61,447 nucleotides of DNA from Lentisphaeria bacterium (GTDB lineage: Bacteria; Verrucomicrobiota; Lentisphaeria; Victivallales; Victivallaceae). This document shows, one piece after another, positions 43,803-52,888 of this stretch. The translations under genes and the position numbers were made by a program. The DNA lies in NCBI GenBank assembly GCA_017456285.1, contig JAFTJQ010000008.1:1-61447 (forward strand), given 5' to 3'. The number at the start of each line of letters is the position of its first letter. The first letter of the stretch is position 1. Below the pieces are notes generated by a model. The model was not told where the DNA came from. It saw only the letters and a list, made by a program, of their open reading frames with translations, and made no database searches.

Positions 43803-45896
43803 ATGAAAAAAATTAAATTTATGGATTGCTCGTTCCGTGACGGATTCCAGTCCTGCATCGGTGCTCGTGCTAAAACTGAAGACTTCCTCCCTGCTTTGGA
43901 AGCTGCTAAAAATGCCGGTATTGACAACTTCGAAATCGGCGGCGGCGCTCGTTTCCAGAGCTTGTATTTCTATTGCCAGGAAGATGCTTTCGATATGATG
44001 GATAAATGCCGTGAAGTAGTCGGTCAGGATGTTAACTTGCAGACTCTTTCTCGCGGTGTAAACGTAGTCGGTTTGTCAAGTCAGTCTGCTGATATTATCG
44101 ATTTGCATGCTAAACTTTTCAAGAAACACGGTATTTCTACTATCCGTAACTTTGACGCACTTAATGACGTTCGTAACTTGGATGTTTCAGGTCGTGCGAT
44201 TGCTAAATACGGTCTTAAACATCAGGTAACTGTTACCTTGATGGGATTGGCTCCGGGATTGAATGAAGCTTATGCTCACACCCCCAAATTTTACATCGAC
44301 CGTTTGAATGAAATTATTGCTTCCGGAATTCCTTTTGACAGCGTTGCATTCAAAGACGCTTCAGGTACCAGCACTCCGGCAACCGTTTACGAAACTGTCA
44401 AAATGGCTCGTGAACTTTTGGATTCAACTTTCGGCGCAGGTGCTAAAGAAATTCAATTCCACACTCACGACACCGCAGGTATGGCAGTTGCTTGTAACAT
44501 GGCGGCTATCGAAGCAGGTGCAGATATAATTGACTTGGCTATGAGCCCCTTGTCAGGCGGTACTTGCGAAGTCGATATCCTCGTTATGTATCAGCGTCTT
44601 CGCGGCACTGAATATACTCTCGATGTCGATCCTGACAAAATTCTCAAGGTTGAAAAAGTATTTGAACAGTGCATGGATAAGTATTTTATGCCGCCTGAAT
44701 CAATGCAGGTTTCTCCGAAAATTATCTTCTCCCCGATGCCGGGCGGTGCTTTGACTGCTAATACCCAGATGATGAGAGACAATAACTGCCTCGACAAATA
44801 TGATGCTTGTATCGAGGAGATGCGTGAAGTCGTTGCAAAGGGCGGTTTCGGTACTTCTGTTACCCCGGTCAGCCAGTTCTATTTCCAGCAGGCTTTCCGT
44901 AATGCGGTTATGGGCAAAAACGAGGACGGTTCATGGAAAATGGATCCGAATGGTTACGGACTTATGGTTTTGGGCTACTTCGGCAAGACTCCGGTTGAAC
45001 CCGATCCGCAGTTGGTAAAATGGGCTTCTGAACAGCTCGGCAAAGAACCGACCACCGAAGCAGTTGTTGATATTAACAACCGCAACGAAAAACTCGGTAT
45101 CGCTTACAATACCAAACTTCTTGAGGAAAACGGTCTCGAAGTTACTGAAGAAAATATCTTCATCGCTGCTGCTTGCGGTGCAAAGGGTATTGATTACTTG
45201 AAGGGCAATAAACCTTTCGGCATCCGCTACAAAGAGGCTCCGAAAGCTGCTGCTTCTGCCGCTAAAGACGGCGTTTACACTGCTGCAGTTGACGGCAAAA
45301 ATATCGCAGTTAAAGTTAGTGGCAATGGTGATGTCTTTACTGCTAATGTCAATGGTAAATCATTTGAGGTTAAAGTTACCGAGGGCGGAGTTGTTGCTCC
45401 TGTTGCCGCAGTCGGCGGTGCTGCCGCTTCTGATGTCAAAGCAGGTATGCCCGGTACTGTAACCAAATTGATTGCCGCAGTCGGCAGTGAAGTTGCAGAG
45501 GGCGATGTGCTTTTGATCATGGAAGCAATGAAAATGGAAGTCGAAATCAAAGCTGACAAAGCAGGTGTGCTTAAGGAATTCAAAGTTGCTCAAGGCGATG
45601 TCGTTGAGCAAGGCGGCGTTTTGGCTGTTATCGAAACTGCAGGCACTGCTGTTGCCGCTGAGACAACAGCAACTGCAGAAAGCACTATCGATGCAGGTAT
45701 GCCCGGAACTGTAACTAAATTGATTGCCGCAGTCGGCAGTGAAGTTGCAGAGGGTGAAGTGGTTTTGATTATGGAAGCAATGAAAATGGAAGTCGAAATC
45801 AAGGCTGCTAAAAATTGCGTAATCAAGGCATTCAAGGTTGCTCAAGGTGATGTTGTTGAACAGGGTGCAGTTTTGGCTGTAGTCGAGGAGAAGTAA
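43803..45896 (+). CDS. oadA: Oxaloacetate decarboxylase alpha subunit with two biotinyl domains
   Basis: A 697-residue biotin-dependent carboxyltransferase (oxaloacetate decarboxylase alpha or pyruvate carboxylase subunit B type). The barrel (1-290) has [23 protein letters not shown] and [12 protein letters not shown] (metal ligands). The PYC/OADA helical domain runs to about 470. A linker with [17 protein letters not shown]-type strands follows. It ends in two nearly identical biotinyl domains with EAMKMEVE lysines K577 and K661, 84 residues apart. One such domain is usual. Carboxylate is passed to OadB, whose decarboxylation pumps sodium out. Confidence 0.93.
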   Translation: MKKIKFMDCSFRDGFQSCIGARAKTEDFLPALEAAKNAGIDNFEIGGGARFQSLYFYCQEDAFDMMDKCREVVGQDVNLQTLSRGVNVVGLSSQSADIIDLHAKLFKKHGISTIRNFDALNDVRNLDVSGRAIAKYGLKHQVTVTLMGLAPGLNEAYAHTPKFYIDRLNEIIASGIPFDSVAFKDASGTSTPATVYETVKMARELLDSTFGAGAKEIQFHTHDTAGMAVACNMAAIEAGADIIDLAMSPLSGGTCEVDILVMYQRLRGTEYTLDVDPDKILKVEKVFEQCMDKYFMPPESMQVSPKIIFSPMPGGALTANTQMMRDNNCLDKYDACIEEMREVVAKGGFGTSVTPVSQFYFQQAFRNAVMGKNEDGSWKMDPNGYGLMVLGYFGKTPVEPDPQLVKWASEQLGKEPTTEAVVDINNRNEKLGIAYNTKLLEENGLEVTEENIFIAAACGAKGIDYLKGNKPFGIRYKEAPKAAASAAKDGVYTAAVDGKNIAVKVSGNGDVFTANVNGKSFEVKVTEGGVVAPVAAVGGAAASDVKAGMPGTVTKLIAAVGSEVAEGDVLLIMEAMKMEVEIKADKAGVLKEFKVAQGDVVEQGGVLAVIETAGTAVAAETTATAESTIDAGMPGTVTKLIAAVGSEVAEGEVVLIMEAMKMEVEIKAAKNCVIKAFKVAQGDVVEQGAVLAVVEEK
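45442..45893 (+). repeat. Tandem duplication of the biotinyl domain coding sequence
   Basis: The stretch from about 45442 and that from about 45694 are close copies, offset by 252 bp (84 codons). Shared runs include CAGTCGGCAGTGAAGTTGCA and GGAAGCAATGAAAATGGAAG. High nucleotide identity, not just protein similarity, implies a recent duplication or ongoing gene conversion. The linker between copies is alanine/threonine-rich. Confidence 0.9.
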
Positions 45897-45900
45897 TAAA

Positions 45901-47523
45901 ATGCGTTTAGTAAAAAGTTTAATTCTTTTTGCTCTTATTTCAGTCGGTTTCGCTGCTTTTGCGGCGACCGATTGCGGTAATGGTGCAAAGGTTGTTAAAG
46001 AGGAAGCAGGTCTTTTTGCTTTCACCTATTTGCCGAATGGAACAGTAGAGGTCAAATATGTCTATGATGAACCCTCTATCATCCTCAGCAAAAACGATAT
46101 TCGTAATGGCAGAATTATGAAGTCAGGCGAAGAAATTATGAATATTAAACCCACAGGCCGTTCAAAAGGTAAACTCAAAATGGACGCTCCGGGTAAAATC
46201 GTAAGTTTCGATGCTGATAAATTCATGGATGGTAAATCTATCAATAAGGGGGATGTTTTGCTGATCTATGCTCCGTCATTTATCCACCATGACTCTGTTA
46301 AAGAAGGTGCTTCAGGAGTTCAGAAAACTATCCAGAAGTCTTGGGGTGAAAGCTTGGTTGATTTGGGTAAAAGTACCGGTATCTATGATATTATCCGTCA
46401 GTCAAATGAGAATTTTTCACAGACTTGGTATTTGGGATTGGGTCGTGTTTTGATGACCTTGGTTGCTTTGGTTTTGATCTACTTGGCGATTGCTAAAGAG
46501 TTTGAACCGTTGCTGCTTCTCCCGATCGGTTTCGGTGCATTGCTTGCAAATATTCCTTTGGCAGGTATTTCCGGCCCGCAGGGATTGCAGGGATTGGTCT
46601 TTGACTTCGGTATTAACAGCGGTATTTTCCCGTTGCTTATCTTCATCGGTGTCGGTGCTTTGACAGACTTCGGTCCGTTGATTGCTAATCCGAAAACTTC
46701 AATTTTGGGCGGTGCTGCTCAGTTGGGTATTTTTACTGCATTGCTTGGTGCTTTGGGCTTGAATGCTTTGGGCTGGGTTCCTTTCGATTTGAAAGATGCG
46801 GGATCTATCGGTATTATCGGTGGTGCTGACGGCCCGACCTCAATCTTTTTGACCAGTAAGCTCTCTCCGAAATTGCTGGGTGCGATTGCGGTTGCGGCTT
46901 ACTCATACATGGCACTTGTGCCGATTATTCAGCCGCCGATTATGAAGGCTCTTACTACCAAAAAAGAACGTCTTATCCGTATGACTCAAAGCCGCAGTGT
47001 TTCCAAATTGGAAAAAATCTGCTTCCCGCTTTTGATCGTTATTTTGTGCGGATTGCTGTTGCCTGATGCAGCTCCTTTGATCGGTGCTTTGATGTTCGGT
47101 AACTTGATGCGTGAATGCGGTGTGGTTGAGCGTTTGAGCAAAACTGCCCAGAACGAACTCATCAACTTCGTTACTATCTTCTTGGGATTGGCTGTCGGTT
47201 CTAAACTCTCTGCTGACCAGTTCTTAACTGCTCAAACTGTTGGTATTTTGGCATTGGGTGCGGTTGCATTCAGTATCGGTACTGCAGGCGGAGTTATCTT
47301 TGCTAAAGTTATGAATCTCTTTCTCAAAACCAAAATTAACCCGCTTATCGGAGGTGCAGGAGTTTCAGCTGTGCCGATGGCTGCCCGTGTGGTTAATAAA
47401 GTCGGTTTGGAAGAAGATCCCCAGAATTTCTTGCTCATGCACGCTATGGGCCCGAATGTTGCAGGTGTGATCGGTTCAGCCGTTGCTGCAGGTGTATTGC
47501 TTAATCAGCTCGGCAGTCTTTAA
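45901..47523 (+). CDS. oadB: Sodium-translocating decarboxylase beta subunit with N-terminal extension
   Basis: A 540-residue membrane subunit that decarboxylates carboxybiotin and exports sodium. The typical OadB core (about 180-540) has many transmembrane segments and the signature [20 protein letters not shown] with its key aspartate. It is preceded by a signal peptide (1-22) and about 150 extra residues. That extension contains [14 protein letters not shown] and [13 protein letters not shown], a pattern like a lipoyl/biotinyl-type barrel but without an attachment lysine motif. OadB is normally about 375-435 residues. It starts four bases after the oadA stop. Confidence 0.9.
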   Translation: MRLVKSLILFALISVGFAAFAATDCGNGAKVVKEEAGLFAFTYLPNGTVEVKYVYDEPSIILSKNDIRNGRIMKSGEEIMNIKPTGRSKGKLKMDAPGKIVSFDADKFMDGKSINKGDVLLIYAPSFIHHDSVKEGASGVQKTIQKSWGESLVDLGKSTGIYDIIRQSNENFSQTWYLGLGRVLMTLVALVLIYLAIAKEFEPLLLLPIGFGALLANIPLAGISGPQGLQGLVFDFGINSGIFPLLIFIGVGALTDFGPLIANPKTSILGGAAQLGIFTALLGALGLNALGWVPFDLKDAGSIGIIGGADGPTSIFLTSKLSPKLLGAIAVAAYSYMALVPIIQPPIMKALTTKKERLIRMTQSRSVSKLEKICFPLLIVILCGLLLPDAAPLIGALMFGNLMRECGVVERLSKTAQNELINFVTIFLGLAVGSKLSADQFLTAQTVGILALGAVAFSIGTAGGVIFAKVMNLFLKTKINPLIGGAGVSAVPMAARVVNKVGLEEDPQNFLLMHAMGPNVAGVIGSAVAAGVLLNQLGSL

Positions 47524-47534
47524 TTAAATCTGTC

Positions 47535-47567
47535 ATGGGGGCTAATTTTTAGCCCCCATATTTTTTT
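47535..47567 (+). terminator. Strong intrinsic terminator after oadB
   Basis: ATGGGGGCT (47535-47543) pairs with AGCCCCCAT (47551-47559), followed by a T run to 47567. Confidence 0.92.
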
Positions 47568-47627
47568 ATAAAAATAATATTTACCATATTTTTAAGCAAA
47601 TTTTTCTATCAAAAAGGAGTAGTTATT

Positions 47628-48602
47628 ATGCCATTAATTGACATGCCGTTGGAGAAATTAAAAGTGTATCAGGGAATCAGCCCGAAACCGACTGATTTTG
47701 AAAATTATTGGGATGAATCTATCGCCGAACTTGAGGCGTTGGATATGGAAGTTGAATTAGTTGAAGCCGAATTCCAAACCCCGAATGCAGAGTGTTTTCA
47801 CCTCTATTTCACCGGTGTAAACGGCTCAAGAGTTTACGCTAAATATCTCCGTCCCCGTGATGAAAAACGCCGCAACGGCGGTGCAGTTATCCAGTTCCAC
47901 GGATATACCGGAAGTTCATGGGAGTGGTCGGATAAACTTGCCTATGTCAATGAGGGATTTACCTACTTGGCACTTGACACTCGCGGTCAGGGCGGTTTGT
48001 CACAGGACTTGGGGATGTATGACGGAACTACCTGGAAAGGTCATATTATCCGTGGTTTGACCGATGAAGATCCGAAAAAACTCTATTACCGCTATGCCTT
48101 TTTGGATTGCTTGGCAATGGTGAAAATCGCCGGAACCTTGCCGGGTGTTGATCCGACTAAAATCGGTGCGTGGGGAATTTCTCAAGGAGGAGCATTGACC
48201 ACTGCTTGTGCGGCTTTGGCAGGAGATAAACTCAATCGTGCTTACCCCGTCTATCCTTTCCTCTCTGATTATCGCAGAGTTTGGGAGATGGATTTGTGCA
48301 AAAATGCTTATGAGGAAATCGTCTATTACTTCCGCTGGTTTGACCCGAGACATGAGAATGAAGATAAAATTTTCTATAAACTCGGTTATATCGATATTCA
48401 GAATCTCGCACCGAGAATTAAGTGTAAATTTACTATGCTCACAGGTTTAATGGATACCATTTGTCCGCCGTCAACCCAGTTTGCTATGTATAACAAAGTT
48501 ACCAGCGATAAAAATGTAATTATTTATCCTGATTTCGGACACGAAAATTTACCTGATCATCATGATATGCTCATGCAGTATATGCTTGAAATGGTAAAGT
48601 AA
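47628..48602 (+). CDS. axeA: Acetyl xylan esterase / cephalosporin-C deacetylase (CE7) family
   Basis: A 324-residue alpha/beta hydrolase that removes acetyl groups from xylo-oligosaccharides or similar. The family start MPLIDMPLEKLKVYQGISPKP is clear. The serine nucleophile lies in GAWGISQGGAL, with RGQGG before it (CE7 signature). The acid is in TGLMDTICPPSTQF and the histidine in DFGHENLPDH. There is no signal peptide, so it acts on imported sugars. Acetate released could feed the acetate genes that follow. Confidence 0.9.
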   Translation: MPLIDMPLEKLKVYQGISPKPTDFENYWDESIAELEALDMEVELVEAEFQTPNAECFHLYFTGVNGSRVYAKYLRPRDEKRRNGGAVIQFHGYTGSSWEWSDKLAYVNEGFTYLALDTRGQGGLSQDLGMYDGTTWKGHIIRGLTDEDPKKLYYRYAFLDCLAMVKIAGTLPGVDPTKIGAWGISQGGALTTACAALAGDKLNRAYPVYPFLSDYRRVWEMDLCKNAYEEIVYYFRWFDPRHENEDKIFYKLGYIDIQNLAPRIKCKFTMLTGLMDTICPPSTQFAMYNKVTSDKNVIIYPDFGHENLPDHHDMLMQYMLEMVK

Positions 48603-48613
48603 AGTTTTTTGAG

Positions 48614-48640
48614 AGGGGCTGATTAAAACAGTCCCTTTTT
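48614..48640 (+). terminator. Intrinsic terminator after the esterase
   Basis: AGGGGCTG (48614-48621) pairs with CAGTCCCT (48629-48636, one G-U), then T to 48640. Confidence 0.8.
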
Positions 48641-48667
48641 ATTTTGCAAAATTTTTCAGAAAATATC

Positions 48668-48695
48668 TTGCTTTTTTCAGGATAAATGGTACATT
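48668..48695 (+). promoter_or_regulatory. Predicted promoter of ackA-pta
   Basis: TTGCTT (48668-48673), 16 bp, TACATT (48690-48695), about 50 bases before ackA. Confidence 0.55.
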
Positions 48696-48745
48696 ATAGA
48701 ACGTGATGTTTTTTATTATCAATAAATTAAATAAAAGGGAAGAAA

Positions 48746-49945
48746 ATGAAAGTATTAGTTTTGAATGCAGGAAGTTCTTCAATGAAATTTACTCTTTTCT
48801 CAATGGGTAAAGAGCAGGTTTTGGCAAAAGGACTGGTTGAACGTCTCGGAAGTGATAAACCGAATTTGATTTACAAACGCGCTGACGGTTACAAGGTCGA
48901 GGAACAGATCAAAGCAACCAATGCAGTTGAGGCACTTCAGGATATTTGTGCTAAACTTACTGACAAAAGTTACGGCGTAATCAGTGATATGTCTGAAATT
49001 CAGGCTTTCGGGCACCGTGTGGTTCACGGCGGTGAAAAAGTTACCGCTCCGGTTTTGGTTGATGAGGAGATCAAAAAGGTCATTCAGGACTGCATTTTGC
49101 TTGCTCCTTTGCATAATCCTGCTAACTTGGCAGGTATTGAGGCTTGTGAGAAGAACTTTGCAGGCGTGCCGAATGTAGCGGTTTTTGATACTGCATTCCA
49201 CCAGACCATGCCGGCAGAGGCTTTTCTCTACGCAATTCCTTATGAACTCTACAAGGAACACGGTATCCGCAAATACGGTTTCCACGGCACTAGCCATCGC
49301 TATGTGATGAATGCAACTGCTGAATTTTTGGGCAAAGACGCTAAAGATTTGAAAATTATTACCTGTCACCTCGGCAATGGCTGCAGTATGGCGGCAATCG
49401 AAAACGGCAAAGTTGTCGATACCACCATGGGTTTGACTCCGTTGGAAGGGTTGATGATGGGTACTCGTTCAGGGGATTTGGACCCTGCGGTGGTTCTTAC
49501 CCTCGGAAGTTTGGGCAAAAGCGGCAAAGAAATTGACAAAATTCTCAATAAGGAGAGCGGTCTTTGGGGCGTAAGCGGTCTCAATACCTTTGATATGCGT
49601 GATATTACCGCGGCGGAGAAAGATGGCCATGAACGTGCAACTCTCGCCAGAAAAATGTTTACTCGCAGAGTTGTTAAATACATCGGCTCATACTATGCAG
49701 TTTTGGGCGGTGCGGATGTGATTGTTTTCACCGGCGGTATTGGTGAATTCGGCAACTACATTCGTGAAAAAGTTTGCGAGAGCTTGAGTGCTTTCGGGGT
49801 TGAACTCGATAAAGAGGCAAATAATGAAATGTTCGGCAAAGCCGGAATTATTTCAACTGAAAATAGCAAAATTAAGCTTTTGGTAATGCCTACTGATGAA
49901 GAGCTTATGATTGCAAGAAGTGTTTTGAGTTTGGTGAAAAAATAA
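48746..49945 (+). CDS. ackA: Acetate kinase
   Basis: A 399-residue ASKHA kinase interconverting acetate plus ATP and acetyl phosphate plus ADP. The N-terminal signature is VLVLNAGSSSMKFTLF. Further motifs are FGHRVVHGGE, FDTAFHQTMP, YGFHGTSHRYV, ITCHLGNGCSMAAI and VIVFTGGIGEFGNYIRE. Pta follows 15 bases later, the standard pair for ATP production from acetyl-CoA in fermentation. Confidence 0.97.
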   Translation: MKVLVLNAGSSSMKFTLFSMGKEQVLAKGLVERLGSDKPNLIYKRADGYKVEEQIKATNAVEALQDICAKLTDKSYGVISDMSEIQAFGHRVVHGGEKVTAPVLVDEEIKKVIQDCILLAPLHNPANLAGIEACEKNFAGVPNVAVFDTAFHQTMPAEAFLYAIPYELYKEHGIRKYGFHGTSHRYVMNATAEFLGKDAKDLKIITCHLGNGCSMAAIENGKVVDTTMGLTPLEGLMMGTRSGDLDPAVVLTLGSLGKSGKEIDKILNKESGLWGVSGLNTFDMRDITAAEKDGHERATLARKMFTRRVVKYIGSYYAVLGGADVIVFTGGIGEFGNYIREKVCESLSAFGVELDKEANNEMFGKAGIISTENSKIKLLVMPTDEELMIARSVLSLVKK

Positions 49946-49960
49946 GATCGGAGAAGAAAA

Positions 49961-50971
49961 ATGTCTGCTATTGATAGTTTTGTAGCAAGAGCGAAAGAGC
50001 TCGGTAAATCAATTGTGCTTCCTGAAGGTCAGGATCCTCGTGTAGTCGCCGCCGCCAATATGGCAATCGAAAACGGCGTAGTTAAAAAAGTTATCGTTTT
50101 GGGAACTGAAGCTGAAATTGCGGCTGCCTGTGCCAAAGCAGGTATCACTGAACGTAAATTCGAACAGCTTGACTATTTGGCAAGTGCTGAATTTGCGGTC
50201 TATGCAAATGAACTTTATGAAAAACGCAAGGCAAAAGGTTTAACTATCGAAAAGGCTACCGCAATGATGCAGAGCCGTATCTATTACGGTGCAATGATGA
50301 GCAAACACGGTTTGGTCGATGGTTTGGTTGCAGGTTCAATTGCTTCAACCGCCGATATGCTCCGTGCCGCATTCCATTGTATCGGAACTGCTCCGGGTAT
50401 GAAAATTGCCAGCAGCTGTTTCGTTATGGATTTGGTAAAGCCGGCTCCGGCAGGCGATGAGGTATTGCTTTTCGGTGACTGCGGCGTAAATCCGAATCCC
50501 GATGCCGACCAGCTCGTCGATATTGCAATTGCTACTGCAAATACCTATCGTGCATTGATGGGCAAAACTCCGAGAGTGGCAATGTTGTCATTCTCAACTT
50601 ACGGAAGTGCTCAGCATGAACTTTTGGACAAAGTTATCGAAGCAACTGCGAAGTTGAAAGAGCGTATTGCCGCTGAAAACTTGGATATTATCGCTGACGG
50701 TGAATTGCAGGCGGATGCCGCAATTGTCCCGAGTGTAGCTGCCGCTAAAGCTCCTGAAAGTCCGCTTGCCGGTAGTGCAAATGTTTTGATTTTCCCTGAT
50801 TTGAATGCGGGAAATATCGCTTATAAACTTACCCAGCGTTTGGCAGGTGCAGGTGCTTACGGCCCGATTTTGCAGGGATTGGCAAAACCGTTGAACGACC
50901 TTTCACGCGGTTGTAATGCGGAAGATATTTACGGTGTTATGGCAATTACTGCATGCCAGGCAGGTAAATAA
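49961..50971 (+). CDS. pta: Phosphate acetyltransferase
   Basis: A 336-residue enzyme converting acetyl-CoA and phosphate to acetyl phosphate. It is the short, single-domain type, containing [34 protein letters not shown] and the PTA_PTB C-terminal [39 protein letters not shown]. It lacks the N-terminal regulatory domain of enterobacterial Pta. It is co-transcribed with ackA and closed by a terminator. Confidence 0.96.
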   Translation: MSAIDSFVARAKELGKSIVLPEGQDPRVVAAANMAIENGVVKKVIVLGTEAEIAAACAKAGITERKFEQLDYLASAEFAVYANELYEKRKAKGLTIEKATAMMQSRIYYGAMMSKHGLVDGLVAGSIASTADMLRAAFHCIGTAPGMKIASSCFVMDLVKPAPAGDEVLLFGDCGVNPNPDADQLVDIAIATANTYRALMGKTPRVAMLSFSTYGSAQHELLDKVIEATAKLKERIAAENLDIIADGELQADAAIVPSVAAAKAPESPLAGSANVLIFPDLNAGNIAYKLTQRLAGAGAYGPILQGLAKPLNDLSRGCNAEDIYGVMAITACQAGK

Positions 50972-50991
50972 GAGTCAAATTAGTTAATCAC

Positions 50992-51034
50992 ACACATGGG
51001 GGGGCGGCGTAAAAGGCGTCCCCTTGTGTTTTTT
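50992..51034 (+). terminator. Intrinsic terminator after pta
   Basis: ACACATGGGG-type left arm from 50992 pairs with CCCCTTGTGT ending at 51029, loop TAAAA, T run to 51034. Confidence 0.88.
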
Positions 51035-51054
51035 GGAATGAAAAGGAAAATTTT

Positions 51055-52395
51055 ATGTGGTTGGAACTTTTAACTAACCCGGTATTGATTGCTGTGGTGG
51101 TGCTTTTGGTGCTTGCGGTTTGTCGGTTGAATGTGGTTTTTTCATTGATCATTGCGTCAATTGTCGGTGGTTTATGTGCGGAAATGAATCCGATAGTTGC
51201 GATGGATGCTTTCTCAAAAGGTCTGGGGAATGGGGCACAAATTGCTTTTAATTATGCGATGTTGGGTGCATTTTCTATTGCAATTTCCAAGTCAGGGATC
51301 ACAGAGTTATTGGCACATTTGCTTTTTAAGCGAATCGGCATGGCGAATACCCCTCAAAAACTTTTTGCATTTAAGTATATTTTGCTTTTTATTTTGACCT
51401 GTATTGCCATTTCTTCACAGAATTTAATTCCGATACATATTGCCTTTATTCCGATTTTAATTCCGCCTTTGCTTCATGTTTTTGAAAAGTTGCGTCTTGA
51501 CCGAAGAATGATTGCTTGCATTTTGACCTTCGGTCTTATTACTCCCTATATGTTTTTGCCCTATGGCTTCGGTAAAATCTTTCTGCATGAGGTGATTGTC
51601 AAAAATTTAATTTCAAATGGATTGGATATTGACCCGTCAATCGCTCCTAAAGCTATGGCGATTCCTGCATTGGGCATGCTGATCGGGCTTTTAATTGCAA
51701 TTTTTGTAAGTTATCGGAAGCCGAGAGATTACGATGTGGAAAAAACTAAAGTCGTAGTTGCAGAAAATATTCAAATTAAACCGTTGTATGTTATTGCAGG
51801 GGTAGTGGCAATTATTTTGGGATTTTTAGGTCAGATGTTATTGGATTCATTAGTAATTGCTTCGCTGTTGGGAATTTTGGTTTTTGTGATAGCGAGAGTG
51901 ATTTCGCTTCGGGATACTCAAGATGTTTTCACCAGAGGAATTTACCTCATGGGCGGAATCGGTATTGTGATGATCGGTGCAAGCGGATTCGCCGAAGTAA
52001 TGAAAGAAACCGGTGCAATCAAAGAGTTGGTCGATATGATTTCAAATGGAATGGCAGATCAGAAAGGCTTGGCAGTCTTTATGATGCTTTTTATCGGGCT
52101 TGTTATTACCATGGGAATCGGGTCATCATTTTCGACAGTGCCATTGATTGCGGCGATTTATGTGCCATTGTGTATGCAAATGGGAATAAGTCCGATTGCC
52201 ACTTTTTCTATCGTGGCGGTTGCGGGGGCGTTAGGTGATGCAGGTTCTCCGGTATCTGAATCTGTTTTGGGCCCGACCGCAGGTTTGAATGCCGACGGAC
52301 AGCATGATCATATCTATGACTCGACCGTGCCGACATTTATCCACTTCAATATTCCGCTGTTGCTTTTCGGTTGGATTGCAGGTATGATACTTTAG
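51055..52395 (+). CDS. Na+/H+ antiporter family (YuiF-like) transporter
   Basis: A 446-residue membrane protein with about 11-12 hydrophobic segments. The start VVLLVLAVCRLNVVFSLIIASIVGGL and the block GLGNGAQIAFNYAMLGAFSIAISKSGI match the YuiF/Na_H_antiport family. The late motif VAGALGDAGSPVSESVLGPTAGLNADGQHDH has conserved acidic residues likely near the ion path. From family knowledge some members move amino acids instead, so the substrate is open. A sodium antiporter would fit the sodium pump nearby. Confidence 0.8.
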   Translation: MWLELLTNPVLIAVVVLLVLAVCRLNVVFSLIIASIVGGLCAEMNPIVAMDAFSKGLGNGAQIAFNYAMLGAFSIAISKSGITELLAHLLFKRIGMANTPQKLFAFKYILLFILTCIAISSQNLIPIHIAFIPILIPPLLHVFEKLRLDRRMIACILTFGLITPYMFLPYGFGKIFLHEVIVKNLISNGLDIDPSIAPKAMAIPALGMLIGLLIAIFVSYRKPRDYDVEKTKVVVAENIQIKPLYVIAGVVAIILGFLGQMLLDSLVIASLLGILVFVIARVISLRDTQDVFTRGIYLMGGIGIVMIGASGFAEVMKETGAIKELVDMISNGMADQKGLAVFMMLFIGLVITMGIGSSFSTVPLIAAIYVPLCMQMGISPIATFSIVAVAGALGDAGSPVSESVLGPTAGLNADGQHDHIYDSTVPTFIHFNIPLLLFGWIAGMIL

Positions 52396-52420
52396 AATCT
52401 GCCGCGAACGTAAATAAAAT

Positions 52421-52461
52421 AAGATGCTTTTTATTTTGGAAAATAAAAAGCATCTTTTTTT
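52421..52461. terminator. Perfect hairpin between convergent genes
   Basis: A 17-base arm (52421-52437) pairs with 52440-52456 and is followed by T to 52461 on the plus strand. It also has A-rich sequence on the other side, so it may stop transcription from both directions. Confidence 0.85.
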
Positions 52462-52482
52462 GTCAGTTTTCGTTAAAATTTA

Positions 52483-52869
52483 CTATTTTTTTACCGGGCA
52501 TTTTCCGCCGACTAAGCAGGGACACTTCGGGGGGACATATTTGATTTTGCCCTTGGTGTGTTTCACTCTCAACTTTGCCTGATAGACTAACTTGCAATTT
52601 GGGCAGACACACTCTTTAACGGCTTTTTTAACTTCTTCTTTAACTTGTTCTTCGACTTTTTTTACTTCGGTTTTGACTTGTTGTTCAGTCTTTTTGACCT
52701 CGTTTTTGACCTTTTTAGTCTCTTCTTCAAAGTAATTATCGGGATTTGAAGCCTCTTCAACTTGAGTTCTGACATCTCTGGCTTTCTGCAATGCTCTGGT
52801 GTAGGGATTTGCGTAAGAAATTCCGCAAACAAAGATACTTAAAAGCACGACACAGGTAATTTTTTTCAT
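52483..52869 (-). CDS. Small exported coiled-coil protein with cysteine-rich tail
   Basis: A 128-residue protein with a signal peptide (MKKITCVVLLSIFVCGISYA). A lysine/glutamate heptad-like coiled coil of repeating KKxExQVKxEVKK units covers about residues 50-86. The tail has three pairs of cysteines (CVCPNC, then CPC and CPVKK), possibly metal-binding. The ATG at 52869 follows AAAGGA by eight bases; the frame extends further but that start is weaker. It begins 19 bases after the gltX stop. No family is recognised. Confidence 0.6.
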   Translation of the reverse strand: MKKITCVVLLSIFVCGISYANPYTRALQKARDVRTQVEEASNPDNYFEEETKKVKNEVKKTEQQVKTEVKKVEEQVKEEVKKAVKECVCPNCKLVYQAKLRVKHTKGKIKYVPPKCPCLVGGKCPVKK

Positions 52870-52888
52870 AATTTTTATCCTTTCCATA

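Noticed and set aside
45360-46025. A 221-residue minus-strand frame with internal repeats opposite oadA/oadB
   Set aside because: The repeats only mirror the duplicated biotinyl domain on the other strand; no ribosome-binding site is seen.
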